Positions 34,292 to 43,358 of a stretch of DNA of 62,202 nt are shown here, piece after piece (position 1 is the first letter of the stretch; every line of letters starts with the position of its first letter). The notes under the pieces are model-generated. The model saw only the letters and a list, made by a program, of their open reading frames with translations. It ran no database searches and was not told where the DNA came from. Position numbers and translations under genes: made by a program. Origin of the DNA: Bacteroidota bacterium. GTDB lineage: Bacteria; Bacteroidota; Bacteroidia; Cytophagales; Cyclobacteriaceae. Location: assembly GCA_018266055.1 (NCBI GenBank), contig JAFDYT010000016.1, forward strand, positions 60,710 to 122,911, written 5' to 3'.

Positions 34292-35252
34292 TCTCCAGAT
34301 TCAGGCGCACCGGATTCACTTCCGGATTTACGGTTTTCAATAGCTTGTCGTATTCTTCCTGAGGCAAATCGCGGTACAGGAAACTGATCGGATTGATAAA
34401 TTGGTTGTGATAAAGCACTTCGTAATGAAGGTGAGCATTGGTAGAAGTTCCGGTGCTGCCCACATAACCGATCAACTCGCCTCGCTTAATAAACTGGCCC
34501 ACGGTACAGTTGTATCTCGATAAGTGCGCGTAGCGAGTTTCAAAGCCATAGCCATGGTTGAGGAAAATTACATTGCCGTATCCGCCGCCAAAGCGGGCTA
34601 AGGTAACATAGCCATCGGCGGACGCATACACGGGCGTTCCGTAAGGCGCCGTTAAATCAAGACCGTTGTGATTTCTCCAGTCGTTGTAAATAGGATGCAA
34701 ACGCAAACCGAAAATCGGATTGAATCGTGTAAGGTCGCGGTTGTCGATAGGCTGCATCGCCGGGCGCGCCGCCCACTCTTTGGATTTTGATTCTAGTTTT
34801 TTAGTCAGCTCTTCCATCGACTGCTGCTCAACGGTAAGTCGGTTGAGGATTTTCTCTGAAAGTTTCAGCGACTTGCTGATCAGCGGCTGATTAATTTTTG
34901 TGCTTTCTTTTTCTCTACCTCCCGTACCGGCTTCGCGCATGCTTTGCGGCAGCGGCTCCATTTCAAGGATCGTACGGAAATTATGGTCGTCCGTATCTTC
35001 TATTTTGGCAAGCTCTGTCGAGGTTTTGTTGAGCTGGTTATTCAGCGCCAGCCACTCGGTTTTCAATGCCGTGTTTTCTTCTTTAAGAATACGCTCATCC
35101 ACGAAATCGAAACGCGTGTTGTAGTAGATTAAAAAGCCAACACCAATGAGCAGTGAACTGCCAAAAAACTTCATCGCCTGCCCAAAGAATTTCTTTGGTG
35201 AAACTACGATGGGTTCGTACCGACAAGACTCTTCGTTATAAGTAAATCTCAT
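34284..35252 (-). CDS. Membrane-anchored M23 peptidase, copy 1
   Basis: A 322-residue peptidoglycan endopeptidase of the LytM/M23 family. A short cytoplasmic start (MRFTYNEESCRYEP), one transmembrane helix (about 32-47), a coiled-coil periplasmic stalk (about 60-165) and the M23 domain (about 185-290) are seen. The zinc motifs are complete: HNGLDL (first His and Asp) and HLHYEV. The start and fold closely parallel the next gene upstream, so the two are tandem paralogues. Such RodA-like envelope hydrolases cut cross-bridges or act as activators of amidases during growth and division. Confidence 0.9.
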   Translation of the reverse strand: MRFTYNEESCRYEPIVVSPKKFFGQAMKFFGSSLLIGVGFLIYYNTRFDFVDERILKEENTALKTEWLALNNQLNKTSTELAKIEDTDDHNFRTILEMEPLPQSMREAGTGGREKESTKINQPLISKSLKLSEKILNRLTVEQQSMEELTKKLESKSKEWAARPAMQPIDNRDLTRFNPIFGLRLHPIYNDWRNHNGLDLTAPYGTPVYASADGYVTLARFGGGYGNVIFLNHGYGFETRYAHLSRYNCTVGQFIKRGELIGYVGSTGTSTNAHLHYEVLYHNQFINPISFLYRDLPQEEYDKLLKTVNPEVNPVRLNLEIK

Positions 35253-35257
35253 GCGTA

Positions 35258-36223
35258 TCAGTCAAGGGATTGGTTAAGTCGCTTGGATTTTTTCATTAGC
35301 GCATCATGGTCTTTGGCATTCACATTTTCAACCATATAAAACATAGGGTTGATGTTTTTGCCATTTTTTAAGATCTCATAATGCAAGTGTGGCGCTGCCG
35401 ATCCCCCCGACGATCCGATCGTACCAATGGTTTGCCCTTTGGTAACTCTTTGGCCTGCGTAAACTTTTACTGCTTCTAAATGGGCATAGCGGCTCACAAG
35501 GCCGTTGCCATGATTGATTTCAATGTAGTTGCCGAAACCTCCTTTGGTATCGCTTTGGCTGGCTACGGCGATCACGCCATTGCCAGTAGCCAACACTTCA
35601 GTATTCACCGGCGAGGCGATATCCACCCCGTCATGGTGATAATTGCTTTTATGAAACGGATTGATTCGAATGCCAAAACCCGAAACCAGATTTTCTTCTT
35701 TTATCGATTTTAAAGGCATGAGCGAAGGTACATTGGCCAGCAGGGAAACATCCGATTTTTTTACCTTAGTTTCACCGGCAAAAAAGTAGCGGGCGTTTAA
35801 AGCGTTAAGCTTGGTTGCGCTTAATTGGGCGTCAATGGATTCGTATGCATCGTCAAAGCTATCGGTAGTGCTGGCAATCGAGGCAGTGGCTACTACTGTC
35901 GTCGATTCAGGTTCCTGAGGCGCTTCAAACAGCTTTTCGTAAAGCTTTTTTTCTTCCTCTTTCAGACCTTTAATTGAGCCGTTGGCGTCCTTAAGTTGTG
36001 AAGTCAGCACCGTTTTGTATTCTTTCAGTGATTTGTTTTCTACTGCGAGCGATTTTTCAACCGGCGTTTCAATGAAGAAATTCTGCAGAAAATTAAGCCC
36101 GGCGAAGAAGAGAAATCCGAATAGGAGGTACGCCATCATGGCGATACCTGCACGCCAAAACGAAAACCCAACCCGCTCGTAACGGAGTGTTTTTTTGTTA
36201 TAGCGAAACTCGGTTTTGCCCAT
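35258..36223 (-). CDS. Membrane-anchored M23 peptidase, copy 2
   Basis: A 321-residue paralogue of the neighbouring M23 protein, with the same layout: a basic cytoplasmic N-terminus that repeats the RYNKKTLRYE motif, a membrane helix (about 26-48), a coiled-coil stalk (about 55-165) and an M23 domain with HHDGVDIASP and HLHYEI. Both zinc motifs are intact, so both copies should be active. The two genes are separated by 5 nt and are clearly co-transcribed. The stalks differ most, suggesting different partners. Confidence 0.9.
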   Translation of the reverse strand: MGKTEFRYNKKTLRYERVGFSFWRAGIAMMAYLLFGFLFFAGLNFLQNFFIETPVEKSLAVENKSLKEYKTVLTSQLKDANGSIKGLKEEEKKLYEKLFEAPQEPESTTVVATASIASTTDSFDDAYESIDAQLSATKLNALNARYFFAGETKVKKSDVSLLANVPSLMPLKSIKEENLVSGFGIRINPFHKSNYHHDGVDIASPVNTEVLATGNGVIAVASQSDTKGGFGNYIEINHGNGLVSRYAHLEAVKVYAGQRVTKGQTIGTIGSSGGSAAPHLHYEILKNGKNINPMFYMVENVNAKDHDALMKKSKRLNQSLD

Positions 36224-36261
36224 TTTATTTCCTTTTCCTTTTATTATGCCTCCGGGAAGGC

Positions 36262-36269
36262 TAATTTTG
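36262..36269 (+). promoter_or_regulatory. Candidate -7 element of alaS
   Basis: TAATTTTG is a perfect -7 match in the divergent spacer between the M23 pair and alaS; it leaves a leader of about 60 nt before the ATG at 36334. A clear -33 element is not seen. Confidence 0.4.
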
Positions 36270-36333
36270 GCCTTTTATATCGGTTCAACCCTGCAAGATA
36301 GAAATTTTTTAAAAGTATAAAAGCCCTAAATCG

Positions 36334-38934
36334 ATGGACTCCGCTACGATCCGAAAGAAGTTCTTAGAATTCTTTGAAAGTAAAGGCCACAAAATCGTGC
36401 CTTCTGCCCCTTTGGTACTAAAAAACGACCCTACACTGCTTTTTACCAACTCGGGAATGGTACAGTTTAAGGACAATTTCCTTGGAAATGCGGTACCTCA
36501 GCACAACCGGATCGCCGATACCCAAAAGTGCCTTCGCGTAAGCGGAAAGCACAATGACCTGGAGGACGTAGGCCTTGATACCTACCACCACACGATGTTT
36601 GAAATGCTGGGCAACTGGAGTTTTGGAGACTATTTTAAGAAAGATGCCATTGCCTGGGCGTGGGAATTGCTCACCGAAGTATATCAGCTTCCTAAAGACC
36701 GGCTTTATGTCACCGTTTTTGGCGGCGATAAGGGCGACAACATGCCTGTAGATACCGATGCCGAGAGTCTTTGGAAACAGCACATCAGCGCCGACCGGAT
36801 TCTTTATGGGAATAAAAAAGACAATTTCTGGGAGATGGGCGAACAAGGTCCATGCGGTCCGTGCTCAGAAATTCACATCGACCTGAGGTCAGAAGACGAA
36901 GTGAAAAAGAAGCCGGGAAAGGAATTGGTCAACAACGATCATCCACAGGTGGTGGAGATATGGAACCTCGTGTTTATGGAGTTCAACCGCAAAGCCGATG
37001 GTTCTCTCGAAAAACTTCCCGCCCAGCATGTGGACACCGGCATGGGCTTCGAGCGTCTGTGCATGGCTATTCAGAAGAAGACTTCCAACTACGATACCGA
37101 TGTTTTCCGCCCGCTGATGGATTTCATCGCGCTGCATGCGGATAATTATAAGTATGGGTCGGACAACAAAAAAGACATCGCTGTGCGCGTAATGGCCGAC
37201 CATATCCGTGCTGTGAGTTTTGCTATCGCCGACGGCCAGCTGCCCAGCAATACCGGTGCGGGCTATGTGATCCGCCGGATCTTGCGTCGCGCCGTACGCT
37301 ACGGATTTTCTTATCTGAATTTCAAAGAGCCTTTCATGTATCGCCTGGTAAACCTACTGGCCCTTCAATTGAAAGACGTATTCCCCGAGCTGCACAAGCA
37401 AGAGGATTATGTGACTCGCGTGATTCACGAAGAGGAGATTTCGTTTTTGAGGACGCTGGAGAAGGGATTGAAGCGAATGGAGGTTTTTGATAAATCAATT
37501 TCCGGGGAACAAGCATTTGAATTATTCGACACGTTCGGATTTCCTTTTGATTTAACTTCTTTGATTGCCAGAGAGCGTGGACTTACCGTAGATGAAAAAG
37601 GTTTTCAGGAAGAAATGCAAAAGCAAAAATCCCGCTCCAAGGCTGATGCTGCCAAGGAAACCGGCGATTGGGTTTTGATCGGCGAAGACAAGAAGACGGA
37701 GTTCATCGGCTACGAACATCTTGAAAGCGAAATTCGCATTGTGAAGTACCGCAAAATCAAACAGAAGAATAAAGAACTCTTCCAACTCGTATTTGATAAA
37801 ACGCCATTCTATGCCGAAAGCGGCGGTCAGGTAGGCGATACTGGCGTGATTGAAAGTGTAAACGAAAAGGTTTTCATCACCGACACCAAAAAAGAAAACG
37901 AGTTGATCGTGCACCTTTCGGAGCGCCTTCCGGAAAGTTTTGGTTCCGCGTTCTTCGCGCGTGTGGATGCACGCAAACGCGAACTCACCAAAGACAACCA
38001 CTCGGCCACGCACTTGCTGCACGCGGCCTTGCGTCAGGTGCTGGGCAAGCACGTAGAACAGAAGGGTTCGCTCGTCAATGAAAAAATATTGCGCTTCGAC
38101 TTCTCTCACTTCGCTGCGATGACGCCTGAGGAAATTGAAAAGGTAGAAGCGATCGTCAACGAAAAAATCCGCGCGAACATTCCGTTGAACGAACAACGCA
38201 ACGTGCCGATTGAAAAAGCCAAATCGCTTGGCGCGATGGCGCTCTTCGGCGAAAAATATGGTGAGTTTGTCCGCGTCATTACATTTGATCCACAATTTTC
38301 TGTGGAGCTTTGCGGAGGTACTCATGTGTCGGCAACAGGAAACATTGGGTTGTTTAAGATTGTATCAGAAAGTTCGGTAGCTGCCGGTGTTCGTCGTATT
38401 GAAGCAGTCACGGCTCAGGGCGCACAAGATTTTGTGAATGGATCCATGGCCTTGCTCGACGAATTGAAAACGTTGATGAAGAATCCGAAAGACATTTCGG
38501 CATCGCTTCAAAATCTGATCGAAGAAAAACATTCGCTCGAGAAGAAACTCGAAGCGATGTATCAGCAGCAGGCCAACCTGATGAAGGATGAATTGGCAAG
38601 AAAAGTATCGAAGCAAAATGGCGCTTCGGTGATTGTGGAGAAGGTGAGTGTGCCCAATGCGGATACGCTGAAAAATATCGCGTATGCGCTACGTAATCAA
38701 TTTGCTGACTTGCTGTTGATTTTGGCCGCTGATATTGATGGCAAGCCACAAGTAGCGGTGATGATTGGCGAACAATTGGCTGCGACAAACAAATACCACG
38801 CGGGCAATATGGTGAAGGAACTGGCGAAAGAAATTGATGGTGGCGGAGGCGGACAGCCTTTCTTCGCGACTGCGGGTGGAAAAAATATCAACGGACTGGA
38901 TGCTGTATTGGTGAAAGGAAAGAGTCTGATCTAA
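36334..38934 (+). CDS. alaS: Alanyl-tRNA synthetase
   Basis: An 866-residue class II synthetase that charges tRNA-Ala and edits mischarged Ser/Gly. In order: catalytic domain (about 1-250, TNSGMVQFKDNF and EMLGNWSFGDYF), tRNA recognition helices, editing domain with the zinc motif HSATHLLHAAL (about 553-563) and CGGTHVSATG (about 658-667), then the C-terminal coiled coil and C-Ala domain with DGGGGGQPFFATAGG. Length and order are standard. It is followed by gatB after 4 nt, an uncommon pairing that links two steps of aminoacyl-tRNA supply. Confidence 0.98.
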   Translation: MDSATIRKKFLEFFESKGHKIVPSAPLVLKNDPTLLFTNSGMVQFKDNFLGNAVPQHNRIADTQKCLRVSGKHNDLEDVGLDTYHHTMFEMLGNWSFGDYFKKDAIAWAWELLTEVYQLPKDRLYVTVFGGDKGDNMPVDTDAESLWKQHISADRILYGNKKDNFWEMGEQGPCGPCSEIHIDLRSEDEVKKKPGKELVNNDHPQVVEIWNLVFMEFNRKADGSLEKLPAQHVDTGMGFERLCMAIQKKTSNYDTDVFRPLMDFIALHADNYKYGSDNKKDIAVRVMADHIRAVSFAIADGQLPSNTGAGYVIRRILRRAVRYGFSYLNFKEPFMYRLVNLLALQLKDVFPELHKQEDYVTRVIHEEEISFLRTLEKGLKRMEVFDKSISGEQAFELFDTFGFPFDLTSLIARERGLTVDEKGFQEEMQKQKSRSKADAAKETGDWVLIGEDKKTEFIGYEHLESEIRIVKYRKIKQKNKELFQLVFDKTPFYAESGGQVGDTGVIESVNEKVFITDTKKENELIVHLSERLPESFGSAFFARVDARKRELTKDNHSATHLLHAALRQVLGKHVEQKGSLVNEKILRFDFSHFAAMTPEEIEKVEAIVNEKIRANIPLNEQRNVPIEKAKSLGAMALFGEKYGEFVRVITFDPQFSVELCGGTHVSATGNIGLFKIVSESSVAAGVRRIEAVTAQGAQDFVNGSMALLDELKTLMKNPKDISASLQNLIEEKHSLEKKLEAMYQQQANLMKDELARKVSKQNGASVIVEKVSVPNADTLKNIAYALRNQFADLLLILAADIDGKPQVAVMIGEQLAATNKYHAGNMVKELAKEIDGGGGGQPFFATAGGKNINGLDAVLVKGKSLI

Positions 38935-38938
38935 TTGC

Positions 38939-40408
38939 ATGGAAAAATCGGTGCGCGACAAATATGTGCTTGTGGTTGGTCTGGAAGTTCATGCTCAGCT
39001 TCTAACCAAAAGCAAGATCTTTAACTCCGACGAGTCGGTGTATGGTGGCGCTCCCAATACTCATGCCGGCGTGATCACGCTGGCACATCCGGGCACGCTT
39101 CCGAAACTAAATAAAGAAGCCGTAGAATGTGCTACGAAGATGGGCCTTGCCTGTCACTCTGAGATTTCTCGCTTTCAGATTTTCGATCGTAAAAACTATT
39201 TCTACCCTGACCTTCCTAAAGGATATCAGCTTACGCAGGATCGCACGCCGATTTGCAAAGGCGGCTATATTTCGATCAAATCAAAAGAGGGGCATCCGAT
39301 CAATATTGAATTGAACCGTATTCACCTTGAGGAGGACGCGGGCAAATCGATTCATCATGAAAATGAGTCGGATACGCTCGTTGATTTTAATAGGGCAGGA
39401 GTGGCGCTGATTGAGATTGTGACTAATCCTGTGATTAAAACTTCGGAAGACGCAGCCAACCTGCTTTTCGAAATCAGGAAACTCGTGCGCTACCTCGACA
39501 TCTGCGATGGCAATATGGAAGAAGGATCTCTTCGCTGCGATGCCAACGTGTCGGTAATGCTGAAAGGCGCCAAAGAACTGGGTAAGAAAGTGGAGGTGAA
39601 GAACATGAACTCGTTCCGCCACGTGCAGCGCGCCATTGATTACGAAACAGAGCGTCAGATCGAATTGCTTGAACGAGGCGAGCCCGTCATCTCCGAGACA
39701 CGCACCTACAACGTGAATGATGGGAAAACCTATGGCATGCGCACCAAAGAAGAACTGAACGACTACCGCTATTTTCCTGATCCTGATTTGAGCCCGTTGC
39801 AAATCTCCGACGAGTGGTTTGAGAAAATAAAAGCATCCATGCCGGCACTACCGCACGAGCTGCATGAAAAATTTGTGACGCATTATCACCTGCCCGAGTA
39901 CGATGCGCACTTGCTTACGGAAACCAAAGAGATGGCTGCATATTTTGAAGTGTTGTCTTCTTTCAGCGATCAATACAAGGAAAACTCCAACTGGCTGATG
40001 GGCCCGGTAAAGTCGTATCTCAATGAAGGCAACATTGAAATACAAGATTTTCTGGTGACTCCGGCGAAACTTGCTGAGTTGATTTCACTGGTGAGCACCA
40101 AACAAATCAGTCATAAAGTGGCAGTGTCAGAAATGTTTCCGCGATTAGCAAAAACGCCTCAGATGGATATTCTTGCAGTGGCACAAGAACTGAATCTGAT
40201 TCAGGTGAGCGACGATAGCTTCCTCACCGAAATTATCGACAAGGTGATTCAGGAATTTCCCGCCAAGGTGGAGGAATTTAAAAAAGGTAAAAAGGGCATC
40301 AGCGCTATGTTCATGGGCGAAATCATGAAGCGTAGCAAGGGAAAAGCCGACCCCAAGGCAGCCAATGAACTTCTCCTCAGGAAACTAAATGAAATAGGCC
40401 ATCGTTAA
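38939..40408 (+). CDS. gatB: Asp-tRNA(Asn)/Glu-tRNA(Gln) amidotransferase subunit B
   Basis: A 489-residue GatB. The kinase-like domain holds GLEVHAQL near the start, the IHLEEDAGKS motif and the DFNRAGVALIEIVT stretch; the YqeY-like tail domain lies at about 340-489 (KGKADPKAANELL near the end). GatB activates the misacylated Asp or Glu on the tRNA with ATP so that GatA-derived ammonia can form Asn or Gln. GatA and GatC are not in the window. The gene is translationally close to alaS. Confidence 0.97.
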   Translation: MEKSVRDKYVLVVGLEVHAQLLTKSKIFNSDESVYGGAPNTHAGVITLAHPGTLPKLNKEAVECATKMGLACHSEISRFQIFDRKNYFYPDLPKGYQLTQDRTPICKGGYISIKSKEGHPINIELNRIHLEEDAGKSIHHENESDTLVDFNRAGVALIEIVTNPVIKTSEDAANLLFEIRKLVRYLDICDGNMEEGSLRCDANVSVMLKGAKELGKKVEVKNMNSFRHVQRAIDYETERQIELLERGEPVISETRTYNVNDGKTYGMRTKEELNDYRYFPDPDLSPLQISDEWFEKIKASMPALPHELHEKFVTHYHLPEYDAHLLTETKEMAAYFEVLSSFSDQYKENSNWLMGPVKSYLNEGNIEIQDFLVTPAKLAELISLVSTKQISHKVAVSEMFPRLAKTPQMDILAVAQELNLIQVSDDSFLTEIIDKVIQEFPAKVEEFKKGKKGISAMFMGEIMKRSKGKADPKAANELLLRKLNEIGHR

Positions 40409-40459
40409 GTTGTTTTCCGCATGATAATTCGTAATTCAATAACTACAAACCAATACACC

Positions 40460-41593
40460 ATGAGATTCTTAACTCTTATTGTTTTATTATTTGCATCCCT
40501 TGGCTGCAGTTCAGAAAAGAAAGCCGACGATGCAGGTTGGGATGTGGTGATTAAAGGCAAAGTCAATTTCCCGCAGCAAGGAACCATTCAGATTCAGGAA
40601 TTGAAAATGAATGGTCAAGGCGCCCAGCCGGAAGTAATTGAATTGAAAAAAGACAATACGTTTTCAAAGACACTTCATTTGACAGAGCCCGGCATTTTTG
40701 GAATAAACTTTTTCGGAAAGCAGGTAGTTAACCTCATGGTGTATCAGAGTACTATTGAGCTAACTGTAGCAGGCAACGAGCCTCAGGGTTTTGTAGAAAT
40801 AAAAGGGTCGCCCGATCATGAACTCTACCAGAAGGTACAGACCATGTACCAGGAAGCACAAAATGCTCCTGAGCTGAAAAAGATTGAGATGGAGTTTCAA
40901 ACTGCAGCAAATGCAAAGGATGAAAAGAAAATGGACGACCTGCGTGCTGCGTATATGGCGCAACTCGAAGTTGGGCAAAACAAAATTGTGGATTTGCTGA
41001 AGCAACAACCTGCTTCTCTCGCCCTTTATAATTTGTTGCAAGATCCCAACCTCATCGACAAAGACAAGCATATTGATTTGTTCGTAGAGGCTGCCGAGAA
41101 ATTTAAAAAGAGCTGGCCGAATTATCACTACACTCAGGAATTTGCTGATGTGGTGAATAAACTAAAGGTCACGGCCATTGGTCAGGTGGCGCCTGAAATT
41201 GCGTTGGCTAATCCGGAAGGCCAGATCGTGAAGCTTTCTTCGTTGCGCGGAAAATATGTGCTCATCGATTTTTGGGCGAAGTGGTGTGGTCCTTGCCGTA
41301 AGGAGAATCCCAACGTGGTGAAGGCTTACCACCGCTTTAAAGAAAAAGGATTTGAAGTGTATTCCGTGTCGCTCGATAAGAATAAAGCAGATTGGCTTCA
41401 GGCGATCCAGGAAGACGGCCTGGTGTGGACACACGTTTCTGATTTGAAATATTTCGACTGTCAGGCGGCACGTGATTACAATATCAATGCCATCCCTTTT
41501 TCAATTTTACTTGATAAAAACGGGGTGATCCTGGCGAAGAATCTTCGTGGGCCAGCGCTGGAGCAAAAGTTGGAGCAAGTGCTCGGCAAATGA
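40460..41593 (+). CDS. TlpA-like thiol-disulfide oxidoreductase lipoprotein (DUF4369)
   Basis: From the ATG at 40460 the protein has 377 residues. It starts with a lipoprotein signal peptide ending in the lipobox SLGC (Cys16), then a DUF4369-like beta domain (about 25-120), a helical linker (about 125-235) and a thioredoxin-fold AhpC/TlpA domain (about 240-377) with the redox site WCGPC (275-279). It probably reduces or carries disulfides of periplasmic proteins or in heme-protein maturation. The upstream in-frame ATG at 40421 would put 13 extra residues before the signal peptide and is rejected. Confidence 0.9.
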   Translation: MRFLTLIVLLFASLGCSSEKKADDAGWDVVIKGKVNFPQQGTIQIQELKMNGQGAQPEVIELKKDNTFSKTLHLTEPGIFGINFFGKQVVNLMVYQSTIELTVAGNEPQGFVEIKGSPDHELYQKVQTMYQEAQNAPELKKIEMEFQTAANAKDEKKMDDLRAAYMAQLEVGQNKIVDLLKQQPASLALYNLLQDPNLIDKDKHIDLFVEAAEKFKKSWPNYHYTQEFADVVNKLKVTAIGQVAPEIALANPEGQIVKLSSLRGKYVLIDFWAKWCGPCRKENPNVVKAYHRFKEKGFEVYSVSLDKNKADWLQAIQEDGLVWTHVSDLKYFDCQAARDYNINAIPFSILLDKNGVILAKNLRGPALEQKLEQVLGK

Positions 41594-41594
41594 T

Positions 41595-42290
41595 TTAGTG
41601 CGAAGTAAAACAGAACGAGATTAGGTTAGCGCCCATTTTCAAAGCTTCGAGCCGCTTGGCTTCGGGGTCGTTGTAAATGCGCTGGTCTTCCCATCCGTTG
41701 CCAAGGTCACACTCGTACGAATAAAAAAGTACGAGGCGGCCCTCATAAAAAATACCGAATCCCTGGGCTGGCTTTCCGTCGTGTTCATGCACCTTCGGAA
41801 GCCCTTTCGGGAAATCAAATTTTTGATGATACACCGGATGCGTAAATGGAATCTCGACAAGTTCCTTGTCGGGAAAAATCTTTTTCAATTCAAGCCTGAA
41901 AAATTTATCAAGCCCATAGTTGTCATCCACGTGTAGAAAACCTCCGCCGATCAGGTAGTTTCGGAGGTTTGCGGCTTCTTCAGGTGAAAAAACCACATTT
42001 CCATGGCCTGTCATATAAACGTACGGATATTGAAAGAGGGCTGGGCTTCCCACTTCCACCACATCTTCCTCTTCCCGTAAGGAAGTTCCCAATTCTTTAT
42101 TGCAGAATTGAATCAGGTTTGGAAGAGCGGTTTTATTCGCATACCAATCGCCGCCACCGTTATATTTAAGCTTAGCAATTTTCAATTGAGCGACTGCTTT
42201 GGTTACCATGACAGGCGCCAAGGCGATAAAACAAAACAATACGACTTTGGAAAAAGGCGTTTGTTTTAGATGATTAAGCCCTATTTTCAT
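41595..42290 (-). CDS. DUF4159 protein
   Basis: A 231-residue protein with a signal anchor (about 15-35) and a DUF4159 domain (about 37-230): KLKYNGGGDWYANKTALPNLIQF, YPYVYMTGHGNVVFSPEEAANLRNYLIGGGFLHVDDNYGLD and the final DPEAKRLEALKMGANLISF. The fold resembles a glutamine-amidotransferase-like flavodoxin fold without the catalytic triad. In Bacteroidota it is usually found beside MoxR/BatA-type genes; those are not present here. Function unknown. Confidence 0.88.
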   Translation of the reverse strand: MKIGLNHLKQTPFSKVVLFCFIALAPVMVTKAVAQLKIAKLKYNGGGDWYANKTALPNLIQFCNKELGTSLREEEDVVEVGSPALFQYPYVYMTGHGNVVFSPEEAANLRNYLIGGGFLHVDDNYGLDKFFRLELKKIFPDKELVEIPFTHPVYHQKFDFPKGLPKVHEHDGKPAQGFGIFYEGRLVLFYSYECDLGNGWEDQRIYNDPEAKRLEALKMGANLISFCFTSH

Positions 42291-42360
42291 TTTTTTTGCA
42301 ACTCGAATTAAACTTCCGGCTTTACGCTGGCTCCAAGCAACAAAAAACTAAAAACCTACT

Positions 42361-43293
42361 ATGAAAACCAAGAAAAGATTTCTGAGTGTGAAAGGAGCAT
42401 CAGCCTTGGTAGCAATTTTGTTTGGTTTTCTGGCTTCCTGCCAGAATAATGGGGATATTCTTAGCGCCAACGATACACAAAATGTAAATGCCGAATCAGC
42501 TTCCGGGGCCTATGCCAATGAGTCGTCGGACATTGCGAGCAGCGCAGTGGGCGGGATGCCTGCATCACAGTATAGCGGTGCCCGGGTTGAAAGCGAAACA
42601 GTTACGGGTTTGGGCAGCAAAGACGATCGGTTGCAATGTGCTACCGTTACGATCACCCGCACAGGCACAAAGGATGCACCAGCCGGAACGATCATCATTG
42701 ATTATGGAACTGCTGGCACTTGCGCAGATAGCCACGGTGTAATCCGGAAAGGAAAAATTACAATCACCTATTCCGGCAAGCGTTGGATGCTGGGCTCAAC
42801 AGTAAGTATTACCCTCGACGGATATTACAGAAATGACACCCATATCGAAGGAACCCTTACCTTGACAACTCAGCTCAGTGCCGATTCACTGCACTTGCAG
42901 TTTCAATCACAGCTGGTTGATGGCAAAATTACTTTCGGCGATGGAAAATTCATTACACGCACACACAACCTGACCCGCGAATGGATTCGGTCGAGTTTAC
43001 CTTTCAATGACGAATGGGTTACGCTAGCCAACACGGGCTCTGGCACCAATGGCGAGGCTTCTGGCACAACCAAAGACGGCGGGACCTATAGCATGCAGAT
43101 CACCAAAAGCCTGATTGAAAAAATAGCCTGCCGTGCGAAGAAGGTATTCATTCCGGTGAGCGGCACTAAGGTGATGATGGTAGGAAATGCCCAGTACACG
43201 GTTGACTACGGCGATGGAACTTGCGATAATATTATCACAGTGACGCTCAATGGTAAAACAAAGCAAATAACCGTTACCGCCGAAGGCAATTAA
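42361..43293 (+). CDS. Surface-type lipoprotein, paralogue 1
   Basis: A 310-residue lipoprotein (signal peptide to the lipobox LASC, lipidated Cys27). The mature N-terminus is Ser/Asn/Ala rich (NDTQNVNAESASGAYANESSD) and is followed by beta-rich sequence with ATVTITRTGTKDAPAGTIIID, GYYRNDTHIEG and a C-terminal TVDYGDGTCDNIITVTLNG. The next gene encodes a clear paralogue with the same order of motifs. I do not recognise a named family. It has six or more cysteines in the mature protein (CATV, TCAD, ACRAK, TCDN), more than its paralogue, so disulfides are likely. Confidence 0.8.
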   Translation: MKTKKRFLSVKGASALVAILFGFLASCQNNGDILSANDTQNVNAESASGAYANESSDIASSAVGGMPASQYSGARVESETVTGLGSKDDRLQCATVTITRTGTKDAPAGTIIIDYGTAGTCADSHGVIRKGKITITYSGKRWMLGSTVSITLDGYYRNDTHIEGTLTLTTQLSADSLHLQFQSQLVDGKITFGDGKFITRTHNLTREWIRSSLPFNDEWVTLANTGSGTNGEASGTTKDGGTYSMQITKSLIEKIACRAKKVFIPVSGTKVMMVGNAQYTVDYGDGTCDNIITVTLNGKTKQITVTAEGN

Positions 43294-43358
43294 TTTTTTC
43301 TCAATTAAACCTTTTACATTCTCTTTTCTCTAAAAACAAAAAACAAACTAAAACCTCT

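Noticed and set aside
37552-38325. A 257-codon open frame antisense to alaS
   Set aside because: It lies fully inside alaS on the opposite strand, has no signal, promoter or family motif, and its composition mirrors alaS codons.
40421-40459. Earlier ATG for the TlpA-like gene
   Set aside because: It adds a polar stretch before a complete lipoprotein signal peptide that begins at the ATG at 40460.
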